This document shows positions 49,949-62,000 of a DNA stretch of 64,000 bases, one piece after another (the first letter of the stretch is position 1; each line of letters starts with the position of its first letter). Source of the stretch: Tanytarsus gracilentus (lineage: Eukaryota > Arthropoda > Insecta > Diptera > Chironomidae); assembly GCA_038502055.1 (NCBI GenBank), contig JAXRKN010000039.1:434001-498000 (forward strand), written 5' to 3'. The position numbers and the translations under genes are program-made. The notes beneath the pieces were generated by a model. It worked only from the letters and a program-made list of their open reading frames with translations. It had not been told where the DNA came from and made no database searches.

Positions 49949-51310
49949 AAGAAAATTCCATCGCGAACTTTTTATTCTTTATGTTTTGTCCGTTTTGTGC
50001 CGCAAGAAGCTTTTTTCATATGATAACAAGTTTATTTTTAAAACGAGAAAAATTGTGTATATCGGTTAAGAAGAGAAATTATTTCGTTAAGCGAAGCAAA
50101 ATTTTTTGATAAATCACTCGTTATTCAGGAGCTTTTCTAAATTGTTGTATTGTGGTTGAATAGAAAAAATCTTAATTCAGTGGAGACTAAATGTGTTGAA
50201 CATCTTTCTTTTGAAAATTAAATTTGAAATTTATCATCCCTAAAAAATGTCACTAGAATAATTTAATATGAAAGAAAGTAAATTTAATCAATGTTAGAAT
50301 TTTTAAACGTAAATGTTTGAATTAATAAAATGTGAGGAGATAATAATTTGATGAAATTTCTTCTAAATGTTTAATGAAATCTTGTTCCATGTGTTTAAAG
50401 TCAATGAACAAAAATTTGTAGAAAATGTAAAATAATTAGTTGAGATAAAAACTTAAAATTATTGCAAAAATTAAAATGTCTTCAAAAATTAAATAATTTA
50501 AAACTCGTAAAATCTGCAAAAATAGCTCAAATGTTCATAACTTTTAGTCTCCCAAGTATCTTCTATCGTAAAAATTTTTATCTGTGAGAAAATGAGAAAG
50601 AAATTTATTTATTTTTCGTGAGATAATTTAATTTATGTCAAATTCTTTAGAGATGACAATTCAGTTTCTCCACAAATAATTTTTCTTTGTATTTATTTAT
50701 AGAAAAAAAATATATTCGCATTGTTCGTATGTGTTGTCCAGGCATTTATAGATCATATATATATTTATTGTATTAGTCGTTATGAGTGTGAATAGCATTT
50801 AAGAAAACCAAAAATTATTTTTTCCTCCTCCAACTTCTCAAAAAAAGAAACTCTCGTAAATAAACATTTTCCTTCGTAATTTAATTTCTTCTCTAATCAC
50901 TTTTTGCAAGTTTTTCTTGTGTGTTTTAGTGTTTTTAATAGTGTAGGCTGATGCTGAGAGGTCGCGTAAGTCATATTGTGTATGATGCCACACGGCGCAA
51001 ACATATAAATTTCCCTCTCTCGGCTTTTCTTTTGTTTCAAAGGCCAGGCATAAATTTTCTCTAGTTTTTCTCTTTTCTACCCAGCGAGGATTTCATCAAC
51101 AAAACCCCATAAAAATATTTTTCAATAAAGTCAGTTAAAATTTCTCACCGGGTTATTTAAGAGTTCTCATGATCAACTTGAAATTTTTTAACTCGCTCGC
51201 CAGTGATGAAAAATTTTTGAATGGGTTCAGTCGAAGATTTAGAGATTGCAGTGTGTGACAACAGATTTAATATTTTTTAGTGGCTGCTGCTGCACACCAT
51301 AATCTTTTAT
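49949..51310. other. Intergenic between lipocalins 2 and 3
   Basis: Non-coding, AT-rich; it holds the 3' UTR of lipocalin 2. A short TA repeat (ATATATATA) occurs near 50756-50765. Nothing else seen. Confidence 0.4.
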
Positions 51311-51395
51311 ATGTATGGTAGTTTTATGCTAATGAATTGCGGTGAGTGAATTAATTAATTTTTGATTTTTATCATGATAAAAAATTATTTTAGAG

Positions 51396-52226
51396 ATGAA
51401 AAATTTCATCATAATTTTTGCGACTCTTGCTGCTGTCGACTGCAGGCAAAACTTCTCATGCCCCTACTTAATTCGCGCAAACAACTGGGAAATTGAAAAG
51501 GTGATGATTGAGCGAAGTGAAAATTGAGTTAAGTGAAATTAATTGACTTCAACATTGATTTTGACAGTTTTTTGGCACATGGAATGCAATCGAGTCATTT
51601 TCTCACGTTGAAAGTGACAACATTAAAGAGCAAGAAATTTGCGCATCTTTGCATGTTCGTGAAGTTAATGAAGTGAGCATGAAAAAAATTAAAAAAATGT
51701 CACTGAAATTTATTCAGTTATTGAATGAAACCTCAACAATTTATTTCAGCTTCACGAGCCAATGACCTATGGCCAAATTGCAGATCCTTTCAACTTTCGT
51801 TTTGCACATCGTTACCTCGAAATAAATTTTATCACCAACATAAAAACATTCACTCACTTTCTCAGCTTTAATAATTCAAATCAAATGCTATGGAAAGGCA
51901 ACGACATCGTTATGCAAATCATAAAATTTGACGGAAAACCAAACGGCAACCAAATGATGACCACAATTTGCCTTCCAAAAGAGGAATTTTTATTCACTAT
52001 TTTGTTAGATCAAAGAAATTACGATGAGGTCGCTAGTGATATTGCTACAAAATTTAATCATTTAATTTTAAAAGGACGCAATCTAAAAGTGCACTCAAAT
52101 TTAATTTGCAAAATCGAACTCGATAGCTCGGCATCACCAAAATTTAATTTTAATTTACCGTCAATGAATTTTTTTGTGATTTCCAATCTTTTAATTTTAT
52201 TAGCAAATGTTCTTTTATCAATATAA
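51396..52226 (+). CDS. Lipocalin-like secreted protein 3, probably GPI-anchored
   Basis: Exons 51396-51500, 51568-51672 and 51750-52226 give 228 residues. Signal peptide MKNFIIIFATLAAVDC, then the signature FFGTWNAIESFSHVE (GxW intact). Cysteines lie in FSCPY, EICAS, TTICL and NLICKI, matching the spacing of the two neighbours. The C-terminal FFVISNLLILLANVLL is a membrane/GPI tail. The last three exons of the other paralogs correspond to one exon here, and the acidic Tyr loop is lost, so this copy has lost introns or split off earlier. An upstream exon (donor at 51341, intron 51342-51393) contains ATGs at 51311, 51326 and 51332, all in frame, so an extension of up to 11 residues is possible. 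I prefer 51396 because it starts a clean signal peptide. Confidence 0.72.
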
Positions 52227-53310
52227 TAAACGTCAATTGAAATTTGTATGAAAATGAGAGGAAAAATAAATAAATTTATAAAGATTGCTTCGAGTTTTCT
52301 TATTTATTTGTCTTACTTTCATTTACACGTAATTACCTGTATTCCATTTTCACTCAGAACCTCCCATAATTCGCACTCCTCGACTGCCTTCCTTAAAAAG
52401 GCCAACAATAGAGCAAACAATAATTTTTCTCCCACACTTTGACAACAAAAACAACAGCAGCAACAGTAGGAGTGAGAGAAAAGCTCGTTTTCCCCCTTAT
52501 CATTCACGCATTAATTAAGTTTGGCACAAGCCTAACGATCGTCGTGTGGATACACAATTTTCCGAGAGTGAGGGCTGAGCTTGCGTATCGATTAAATGTT
52601 GAAACGAGTTGTTCTCCCTATAAAATCTATATGTGGCTGCGATAAAATTTCCCAAGCGATGGAAATTTGCAATCTCAACTTTGTTGATTTTTTATGATAA
52701 TTTTTAAGCTATTAAAGAAAAATTCATTAATTTTTTTCTTCCGCAAATTAAAGTGCGTCTGAGATTTGTGTTTACTGCTTTTTTTTTATTTGCCAAAGTA
52801 CTTTAAAAGCAATTGAGTCTATACGAGTGGATGTAAATAATAGTTTAAAAATACAAAACGAGAAAACTCAAATCTTTGATCAAAAACACGCTAGAAAAAA
52901 AACTCTCTTGCGATTCAATGTGAAGGGAAGTGAACTTGCCATAAATCATGATTCATGAAGAGAAAGAGTTAGCATGTGGACTTTATGAAGCTGGATTTTT
53001 TGGCTTTAAGTTTAGAAAATTGAGGGCGTTGGTGTGATATTAAAGTCTCAAGGGCTTTTAGTGGTTTGTGCGTAACGCTCTTAAAATTTTATAAATAGAA
53101 CGGCTTGCATCTTTAAACTTTCTAGTTAAGTGAACGATTAAAAAATCATTAAAAATAAATTCCTTTATATGCGCTTTGGGAGCGTTTCATTTATGTCAAC
53201 CCCAACTTGATATCGAACAAAAATCGTCCTTTATCATGTCTTTTAAGAAAATCCTCATCAAATATTTGCAGATTCGATAAGAACTTTATAAGCTTCTTCA
53301 TTTGAATATT
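52227..53310. other. Non-coding region
   Basis: 3' UTR of lipocalin 3 and intergenic DNA. No supported exon; the open stretches near 52250-52640 lack partners. Confidence 0.4.
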
Positions 53311-54204
53311 ATAGCTCCGCTATATATTAGTTTTGGATTTTTCAAAACCTGTTTTCGACCCCTAGTGCCAAGACATTACATTGTGCAATACAAAACTTAT
53401 ACTCAAATGATAGGCCTAGCCAAACCCTACAAACTGGCGAAAACAGATTTGAAATCAGTTGCTCCTACGAGGAGTTAGAGCATTTAAGTCATCTTCTTTC
53501 TCACTTTCTCCTTTCTTACTTTCTTACGATCTTAGTGGGCGGCATATCTCAAGAACGGCTGGTCGGATTTGATTCGGGTTTGTGGCTAAAGATCGGGTTT
53601 TGGTTCTAGTTGTGCAAGAAGTATTTAGTTTTGAGGTACGACCCTCCAAGGACCGTCCGTGGGTGCAAAAATGTCCTTTTTCATACAAATTTTCTCTTAT
53701 CTTCATGGGTATCGTTGAACTCGTAATTTGACCAGGAATCGAATGGAACTGACGATTTTAGAAGAATGTCCATCATGGCCGGCCAGGAGTGCCACTAATG
53801 TCCATTTTTCAGAACTATGGCTTCATGTATGTCGTTGAACTGGTCATTGCATCATCGGGAATCGATTGACACTGACGATTTTTGAGGAATGTCCATCCTG
53901 GCCGGCCAGGAGTGCCACTAATGTCCATTTTTTAGAACTATGGCTTCATGTATGTCGTTGAACTCGTCATTGCATCAGGAATTGATTGACATTGAAGATT
54001 TTTGAGGAATGTCGATCATGGTCGGCCAGGAGTGCCACTAATGTCCATTTTTCAGAACTTTGGCTTCATGTATGTCGTTGAACTCGTCATTGCATCAGGA
54101 ATCGATTGACACTGACGATTTTTGAGGAATGTCCATCATGATTAACCAAGAGTGCCACTAATTCCCATTGCAACGGAGTAGGGTACTAATCTATGCGGAG
54201 CTAT
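53311..54204. mobile_element. Repeat element with inverted ends and internal 120-bp tandem array
   Basis: The left end ATAGCTCCGCTATATATTAG (53311-53330) is matched, inverted, at 54186-54204 (reverse complement ATAGCTCCGCATAGATTAG). Between them lies sequence less AT-rich than the surroundings, of which the last 500 bp is a tandem array. There is no ORF of size and no clear target site duplication. It looks like a non-autonomous DNA element or foldback-type repeat; family unknown. Confidence 0.55.
53650..54160. repeat. Tandem array, 120-bp unit, about 4 copies
   Basis: Units repeat with GAGGAATGTC at 53884, 54004 and 54124 (exact period 120) and a diverged GAAGAATGTC at 53761 (123 bp before). 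Each holds GGCCAGGAGTGCCACTAATG and CTTCATGTATGTCGTTGAAC. A more decayed unit precedes, from about 53650. Copies differ at a few positions each, and the third and fourth have lost one or both GGCC sites. Confidence 0.9.
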
Positions 54205-54910
54205 TGGAAATGGCAACGCCGTTTGCAGACCCATCTTGTGTTATCATTAAATTTTATTACATTGGCCTCCTTCTCAATCCAGAAAATTTATAATTATTGC
54301 GTGCGTGTGTGAAAACTAAAATGTTCGGAATTTTATATGCTGGGATATAGATTTAAGCGTTTGTTAATATTTATGGTTTGGGATTGAGAAACGGAATATT
54401 TATGTGTGGCGTGACAGAGAAATCAATGTACAAACAAAATTCATCCTGGTAAATGGTAGACCAGCATTAAAGAGGGATGAGAGGTCAAGAACCTCACTTT
54501 ACACAAGCACATTTGTAATTACTAGTTTTTGAATAAACGTTTATGAGAATTAATTTTGTAAAATTTAATAAACTTCTCGATCCATAAATTATTTTTTTCC
54601 TCTTAGCTTTAACTTTTCAAAATTCACAATAAAAAAAGTAATTTGAATAAGAAATTTTCCAACACGACACTGAAAGAGTGATTGCATCTATTTATAGAAC
54701 ATCATACGTGAGGGAGAACCGCATTGTCTGTAAGTGGTTGCACAATGGAGAGAAAATTGTTTACAAGGAAAATCTTTACTGCATCATGAAAGCTGTGCGA
54801 GCAAGAGAAAATTCATGACGTCAATCGCCATGTGATTTTTCTTCTCTCACTCTCAAAAGTTACAAAACTTTTCTCTTCTTCGCACAAGTTTCGTCATCGT
54901 TTTTCATTCA
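54205..54910. other. Non-coding region
   Basis: Flanking sequence of the repeat element and the upstream part of the 54.9-kb promoter. No exon seen. It is rich in TTTTCTCTTC-type pyrimidine tracts from 54830. Confidence 0.4.
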
Positions 54911-54914
54911 GTTC

Positions 54915-54949
54915 TCAGTTCTCATTGAGAGTTTGAACGAGTCGGTTGG
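54915..54949 (+). promoter_or_regulatory. Inr plus DPE core promoter
   Basis: TCAGTT at 54915-54920 is a perfect initiator. With its A (54917) as +1, positions +28 to +32 read GGTTG, fitting the DPE consensus RGWYV at the exact required spacing. The following 200 nt are A-rich and leader-like. No coding start follows closely on the plus strand, so the transcript must be spliced. The PARG-like gene (59054) is the next plus-strand gene but has its own TATA, so the owner is unknown. Confidence 0.5.
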
Positions 54950-56813
54950 AAAAGTTTTAGTTCGAATTATTTTTTTCATTATTAAAGAGTCTCGAGCAAA
55001 AAAAAAAGATTTATGAGAAGAAGAAAGAAGAAAAATTTCACAAATTGAAGACTTTTTCATTTTAATCATCACAATCCGCTATTTGTTTCAATTCAGGAAG
55101 AAACTTATCATAATTTTTCCTTTGAATTCTCAATCAAAAGTCAATTTTCGTGTGTGACTCACTCAAAAAGTGCATAACGTGATTAAAAATATTTTGATAT
55201 TGCAAATGCAAGAAAAATAAATTTAGGGAAGGCGAAAATAAAAGACGAAAAATTTAAAGTCGGAAAGTGATAAAAATAGACGGAGACAGTCAGTGTGAGT
55301 AAATTATTGTGTGCCGCCGATCTGCCATCTGAAAATGTTTTCACTAAAAATTTTCTCTCGCTTCGCATTTATGTGAAAATGTTTGAAAAGCAAAACATGC
55401 ACACACAACCCGGCTCATGAGGTGAACTCTCGCCTCTTTTCCTCCGCCCGAAAGGAATGTTCATACGCGTGTTGAACTCGATTAGCGAAATTCTTTCTGA
55501 CTTTTCTTGAGCTGAGTCATTGAGAAAATTTTTGATGTTGACTCAGGCTTTTCCACCTACTCAATACTTATCATCATCCTCATGTCGCTGTGTCATAGAT
55601 TTTTCACATGATTACTAAAAAAGTGGAAATGGGTTAATATAATTACGAGTGAGGTGATAATTGGGTGACTTACTTTATCTCATATTTTTTAAAATATTAA
55701 TTTTTAAGATTTTGTGCTTTTGAATAAACTTTTCAAAATCGATAATTTAAATCGATTTTATTATGTGAAAAAAGAACTCTTATGATTTTTCATGTGCTGC
55801 GTTTCTTTGCATATTTTTTAATTCGCATTTAATGACGCTCGACTTTATTTTAAAACTTGCATTTTCAAAACTGGCTTCACTGCAGTGCAATTTTGTAAGT
55901 TTTCTTCCTACGTCAATGAAAATTTTTAAATCCTCGTAACACCCATCATAAGACTTTGCATTAGTTCATTGTTATAGAATTAATTCAAACTTCAACAACA
56001 GTCAACTCGTTTAATTTTACAAATTGATGAGCTTTCATGAAATTTCCTACATTTTTTTCATGCATCTCATTCACACATAGGAATGAACGAAATTTTTCTT
56101 TAACGAAAGTTTTTCCAAAGTAAATTGAAGTAATCTACATATTTTTGTTGACGCCTGTCAAAGTGTAATTTTGAGGGTGGAACAATATTAATATTTTAAA
56201 TTGGAATGCTGTGATTTTATCAAGGGGGTGAATCTTGTCAAATTTTGCGTTTTTTGTACCAACTTTCTCGTAGAGTGCTTAAAAATTAAGGTTAGTATTT
56301 TGGAATATTTATGGTGCTTTAAAAAATCTCCTAGAAAGCTCAAAAATGACTTATGAGTGATTTTAAATCTTCTAAGGTGCCTTAAAAAACCTAAAGTTAG
56401 AACACCTTTAAAAGTTCTTTCCTAGAACGTTTTAAAATTCATCCATAATCTATTCAATTTCAAACAAAACTCAATCACCGATTCAATGTCAATAATGGAA
56501 TTCCTCGTTTTATGAAAAATCCTTTTGATACATGCGTGCATAAAATGCGAACAAAAAATCCGCAATCAATGACGTCAATACCGAGTAAAAGAGTTTCTGG
56601 TGAAAATTTCGAGAGAAAAATTTGTGTGAGAGAGATAGAGAGAGTTAAAGTATTTGAGAGAAAGTGCACACGCGACGTTTATTTGTTTTGAAATCTAAAA
56701 ATATCCAAAAACAAAAACTTTTTTGCTTGTTTCCTCTTGTCGTCCTACATTATTTAATTAAGAGAAAAGATTATTGCGGTTTTCCATTTGTTAGAGGTTG
56801 TTGCACGCTTTGT
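54950..56813. other. Non-coding region
   Basis: Leader-like DNA after the 54.9-kb promoter, then AT-rich intergenic sequence up to the 3' end of the maltase. No supported exon. Confidence 0.4.
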
Positions 56814-58653
56814 TCAAAGAAATCGATGAAAGGATGTGATCATTAGCAAAAAACTTGTTTGCATTTTAATTGCTGAATTAATTAAAACGACACCCATGCT
56901 GCTTTTTAATTTAACGGAGCTGGTTTCTATCAAATCTCTAGAAAATTAAAATATTTTTAGAAATATTCAGTATAAAAAAGAAAACTCACTCGTCCTTCAA
57001 CCCCGAATCAATTGATGAAGTATAAATTTTCATTTTCTCAGGCATGTTGCTAAATAACTCTTTAAGATTGACATTTTCCTCATGGCTACCGAAATTAAGG
57101 ACAATGACCGCAAAATTATTTCCATTCTCTCGCTTGTAGCTGTATACATTATTGTCGTTTGATAATTTGCTGATAAATGTTCCATTTTTGAATCTCGGTT
57201 CTTTTCTAATCTTTGTGAGCTTTCTAAAAATCTTAAGGTGACTATTTTCAGCACTTTCTTGAGCTTTTACATTGACTTTTTTGTAGTTTTCTCCAGCTGG
57301 TAACCAAGTTTTATTTGCACTTGAAAATCCACCATTTTGGCTGTCATCCCAAGGAAATGGTGTACGAACAGGATCTCGAGATCTCTCCTCTAACTCTTCT
57401 TTGGGTGAATTACATGCTAAAGGGTCAATCGTGTCCTCCCAACTTATTTCAACATTTTCCATCACCAACTCTTCACCCATGTACGTGATTGCCGCTCCTG
57501 GAAGCGTTTGAATGAGAATATTCAACATGTCACCTTTTTCAATTCCAAGACGTGTCGCAATACGACTTCTATCGTGATTGCCTAGAACCCAATTTGCCAT
57601 GTGATTTTTTGGCATTTTATTAAGCCATTCGTCGATGAGATTTTTATAATCTGCTGCTTTACTTTCTTTCGTGATTTTTAGTAAAAGTTCAAAGTTGAAT
57701 GGAAAATGTGCGCCTTCCATGGTAGCGTTACCATAATATTTGACATTTAAATCAACGGGAGCTGAGGATTCAACCATAAGAATCATATTTTCTACTCCAA
57801 GTGATTTCGTGTAGTCGTCAACAAATTTTCGCCATTGAAAAACCATGTCATAAGTTTCTGGTTGATCTTCTGTGATGACCGGCTTGAGAGCACAATGATC
57901 ATGAGCGTCACATTTAGGGTCATAAGAACGTGGTTCATCTAAAAAAGTTCCATCGCTTTCAATTTTCTCAAAAAGTGCTGGAATTGCGTCAATTCGAAAA
58001 CCAGAAACGCCTTTTTCCATCCAATACTCTAAAATTGCTTTCATTTCAGCAACCACTTGATGATTTCTATAGTTCAAGTCTGGCTGACGATATTGAAACA
58101 TGTGATAGTACATTTGTTGTCTTATTGACGACCATCTCCATGCACTGTAGCGAAAAACTGAGAGTCAATTTGTGGGTGGCACTGGAATGTTTGAAATCTC
58201 ATCAATCTTAGGATTTCTCCAAATATAAAAATCTTCATAGCCACTTTCATTGCGTTCGGAACGTTTAAACCATTCGTGCTCGGATGAACTGTGATTTGGC
58301 ACAAAGTCGAGGATTAAATGGAGTCCAAGACGCTTACACTCCTCGACAAGTTGAGTAAAGTCCTCGAGTGTTCCATATTCTTCGTGAATTGAGCGATAAT
58401 CTGAGATGTCATAGCCAAAATCATACATTGGACTTTTAAATATTGGCGACAACCAAACGCCATCAATTCCTAAATCCTTCACGTACTTCAATTTTGACTT
58501 AATGCCGCGTAAATCACCAACTCCGTCACCATCGCTATCCATAAATGAGCGAGGATAAATTTGATAGAAATTCCCATTATCATACCACTCGCTGCGAATT
58601 CCAGTCAGTGCACTTAGAATCGCTAATAAAACTTTTATCGAAAATCTATGCAT
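56814..58653 (-). pseudogene. Insect maltase (GH13 alpha-glucosidase) with one in-frame stop
   Basis: Exons 58653-56990 and 56937-56814 would code 595 residues, a normal maltase length. The signal peptide (MHRFSIKVLLAILSALTGIRS) precedes the GH13 barrel. DFVPNH is at 116-121, the nucleophile D222 in GFRIDA, the acid/base E294 in LMVESS and the third acid D360 in GNHDRS. Codon 163 (58165-58167) is TGA where the family has Trp in a PPxNWLSVF motif. The frame continues without any other defect through LSVFRYSAWRW to the C-terminus, which a 52-nt intron joins to DLIETSSVKLKSS. The base change TGG to TGA explains it. Maltases cleave alpha-1,4-glucosidic bonds in gut or saliva. The TATA box places the start at 58653, not the ATG 30 bases upstream. 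It could be a null allele, a recent pseudogene, a readthrough stop (TGA C context) or a sequence error. Confidence 0.85.
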
Positions 58654-58695
58654 TGCGGGTTGAACTCGACTAAAATTTTTCAACTTAAATTTTCT

Positions 58696-58703
58696 CTTTT
58701 ATA
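58696..58703 (-). promoter_or_regulatory. TATA box of the maltase gene
   Basis: Minus-strand TATAAAAG. Thirty-one bases on, TTTAGTC makes a fair initiator near 58671, giving a leader of about 18 nt before ATG 58653. This rules out the upstream ATG at 58683 as the start. Confidence 0.6.
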
Positions 58704-58840
58704 GCGTAGAAATCTGCATATCTCTCAAGTGGATACTCTTATTTGTGCATTGAAGTGCTGATAAGATTTGTGAGAATAATTTTCCTGTGTTTCATTTCCA
58801 CCTCACAGAACAATAATTTTATTGACTTGAACTTTGTGTG

Positions 58841-58847
58841 TATAAAA
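58841..58847 (+). promoter_or_regulatory. TATA box of the PARG-like gene
   Basis: TATAAAA with candidate start sites 30-39 bases on (TTCAAG near 58871 or TCATTG at 58878-58883). It lies in the roughly 400-bp divergent promoter shared with the maltase. Confidence 0.5.
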
Positions 58848-59053
58848 TAGACAAAAAAATTAAAGACTTCAAGTTTCTCATTGCTTCGATAAATAAATTT
58901 TCACCCCTTAATTTGCGAATGACACGAACAGAAGCGAGAAAGTCTCGACCGTAAATGAGCCGGCGACACATACAAAAAAATGTCCCGACTGGACTTTCAC
59001 TTATAGTCCATAAATTTCATTTTTTGTATATTCATGTAGAAAATCCCAGCAGG

Positions 59054-62000
59054 ATGGCTCTTGTGATGTTACCATGCGAATTGCCCTGGTGGTCAGTCGT
59101 TGTGAGGAAAATTACGAGCATCGAAAATTCAAATGAACTCGACAAGATTCTCGAAGTCATGCAAAAAATTCATGATTTATGCAAGTGAGCAAAAATTTCC
59201 TTTAAAACCTTCCGCACTCAATTAAAATTTTCCCCGCTAATTTTCATTTTCAAAACAGCATCAGCTTAGATCCAGATGAAGATCACATGGATAGTACAGT
59301 ATTCGATGGACTGAGGCTATTTATAACACAAGACATGAACGAGACAGAACGTGATAAATTTCTCAACACCACGCTAAAAAGCATCTGCCGATTTGCGAAA
59401 AATTTAAAACATCATCGACCGCCTCGAGGAATGAATTTTAGCTTGCAACAGAACGCCGATTCCGTAGAGTTTGATGTGAAATTTGTTGCATGGTAAATTG
59501 AGCATAAAAGTTTTTGCGACAGTCTTTAAGTTGAATTTATTTTAGTCTTTTAGCAAATTCCTTCTTCTCTACATATCCGAAGAGAACTAACAAGACACAT
59601 CCGACACTCAAAGACTTTAATTTTACGCATTTCTTTAAAGAACTGAACACGTGAGTCTATTTCAATTATTTCATATCTTGTTAATTATTTAAATTCTTTA
59701 ATTATTCGCAGAAATTCACAGAAGGCTAAATTTAAGAGCTTCCTTTTATATTTTGAGTGGCTCGATCAGCAGCCACCTGAAGAGTTAGAGCGCAAGATAA
59801 AGTTGTCGAGAAAGGTGCGAGATAAAATATTTAAACAGACCTAATTACACATATTTTTTTACCGTAGGTCATGACGAGTAAACAATGGCTCACAATCGAA
59901 GACTGGTTAGAATGTAAACTTCCTCTCTGCCCGATGGACATTAAGCATGATTCGCGTGTTGAAAGCTCATCGGAATCACTTGCACAGGTTATTTTTACAC
60001 AAGCTGCAGTCGGTTCGACAGTTCTTCTCAACGGAGCTAATCAGGAGTCAACACTCATTATAACACATCCGGAATTACTCATTGTGCTTCTTTTTGTTGA
60101 ATGTCTCGAGGATAATGAAGTGCTTTTAATTGAAAATGTGATGCAAATGACAAGAATTATTGATCCTAAAAATAAGGCTATTTTAGAGAAACTTCAAACG
60201 CCTCGATTAAAATCCTCAATGATCTGCATGGACGCCGAAAATTATCAAACATTACCAATTGCACAGTTTGAGGAAGACAACACGCTGCGCGAGCTCAACA
60301 AGTGTCTATTGGCATTCCGTCAAAATACCTGCGCACCAATGTCTTCGAAGTTGCTCAAGATTTTAAGTAAAAGTCATAGTCGAGGCGGTCGATTGTCGCC
60401 AATTGGTGAAAGTTTCAACATATCCGAAAAAGGAAGTCTCGATTGCTCAACAAAAATTTTCATCGAGTCAATATCGCCAACTGCATCAACTGCAACCATA
60501 AACTCACAAATTTCAAATGATGAAATCGATAAAAGACGAAGTTGGTTGAATTTACCGGAAAATAAAGATAAAGCTCGAAATGGCAGCGTTGACAATGACA
60601 AGCAAACACTCGAAGAGAAACGACGTGGAAGATTTATTGTGTTGGGATCTTCTGGCGAGTGTCTTCCGGTCAATCGTTGCACATCACTCAAAGACAAAGC
60701 CGCAAACTTTTTTGCAAACGGCGACGATTCAAGTGACGACGATGAAATTTTTTACAGTGCTCGAAATTCACTCAATGAAGAGGATTTAAATTCCGATGAT
60801 GAATTTTTTGATCATCAGCGATATTCAGTGGAGCTTGAAACGCCGGAAAATCGATTTAGATTTGCTCAGCGATTGAAGGATGCACTGAAGCTTGAAAATG
60901 GATATACTGAAAGTACCGAGGATTGTTCAATTGATGAGGATGAGTTCGGTGATGAATATGCGGTGGATATTAATGTTGAAGGTAAAAACTTGATAAAATT
61001 TAAATTTTTTTTAATCCAAAATATTTTTAAAGGTTCTCGACCACATGATGAAAAGTTTAAAATCCGTCGTGGCACCAGCACTGGCTTTATACTCGAGGAA
61101 GAATCGTCCCTTGACGACTATCATATGTTTCCACGAATGGAATTGCGAAAGCCGAAAATGAAGCGCAATAAAACTGGCGATTCATCAAAATATAGCTTCG
61201 ATAGTGAAAATTCAGAGATTGATAATGTTTGCGATCAACTTTCTAAATGGCTTAATGACCCGCTTGACGGTCGTGATAGAAAGTTAGATGCTCACGACAA
61301 GGCTGTTTTAAAATTTGCTGACTCGCTGCTTAAGCGTGCGCTATCCGAGAGCTTTTTGGGTGAACCAATCGATGAGGGTGTGCTCGAAGATATGATTGCG
61401 ACAGAGGATTACGGCACCTTGACAATGCAACAAAAGAGAAAAGTTGTAGGAAATTTTCGATCTTTATCACTTGAAGTTGGAAAACATAAAAATATTCTAA
61501 ATAATTCTGGGGTAAGTTTAATGTTTTAAAATATTATTGAGAGATTAATCTCAATAGAAATTGTTGTAAATATTTTATGGCATAAGAATGTTTTTTAATT
61601 TTCATTAGCCTTTTTTATCTCTCTAGACCTGACTTTGAATTTATTTTAATTTAGCTTATTTCACATTTTAATCTAAATTCAACTAATTTCATATAAAGTC
61701 TCCATTTTCCCAAATTTAATCTTAATAATTTTTTTCTTAAAAACCATAAGTATAAAATTTTAATTAATAAACACAATTTAGAGTGAGCATGAAAAATCCG
61801 TGGAGAATTTTAGAAAGCTTGTAGAGCAAAAGGTGATTGAACGTAGTTCAGAGAAAGAGAAGCCGAAGGATAGAATGAGAAAATGGTCAATTACGAGGAC
61901 AATTGTGGAGGAGAAAATCGAGTGTGATGTGACAATTAAGGTAAAAATTTCTGAGTGCATTGGCCATGTTTTCTCTCCTCTTTTGTGACTTCTCATCTTG

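Noticed and set aside
58126..58181. Intron hiding the maltase TGA (GTGCC to CTACAG)
   Set aside because: It would be only 38 nt, would shift the frame and would delete conserved GH13 residues. The in-frame stop is the simpler reading.
58955..59053. N-terminal extension of the PARG-like protein (MSRRHIQKN...)
   Set aside because: A leader intron with a good donor (GTAAAT, 58951) and acceptor (59039) removes it. The protein then begins MALVMLPCE, next to the conserved LPCELPWW.
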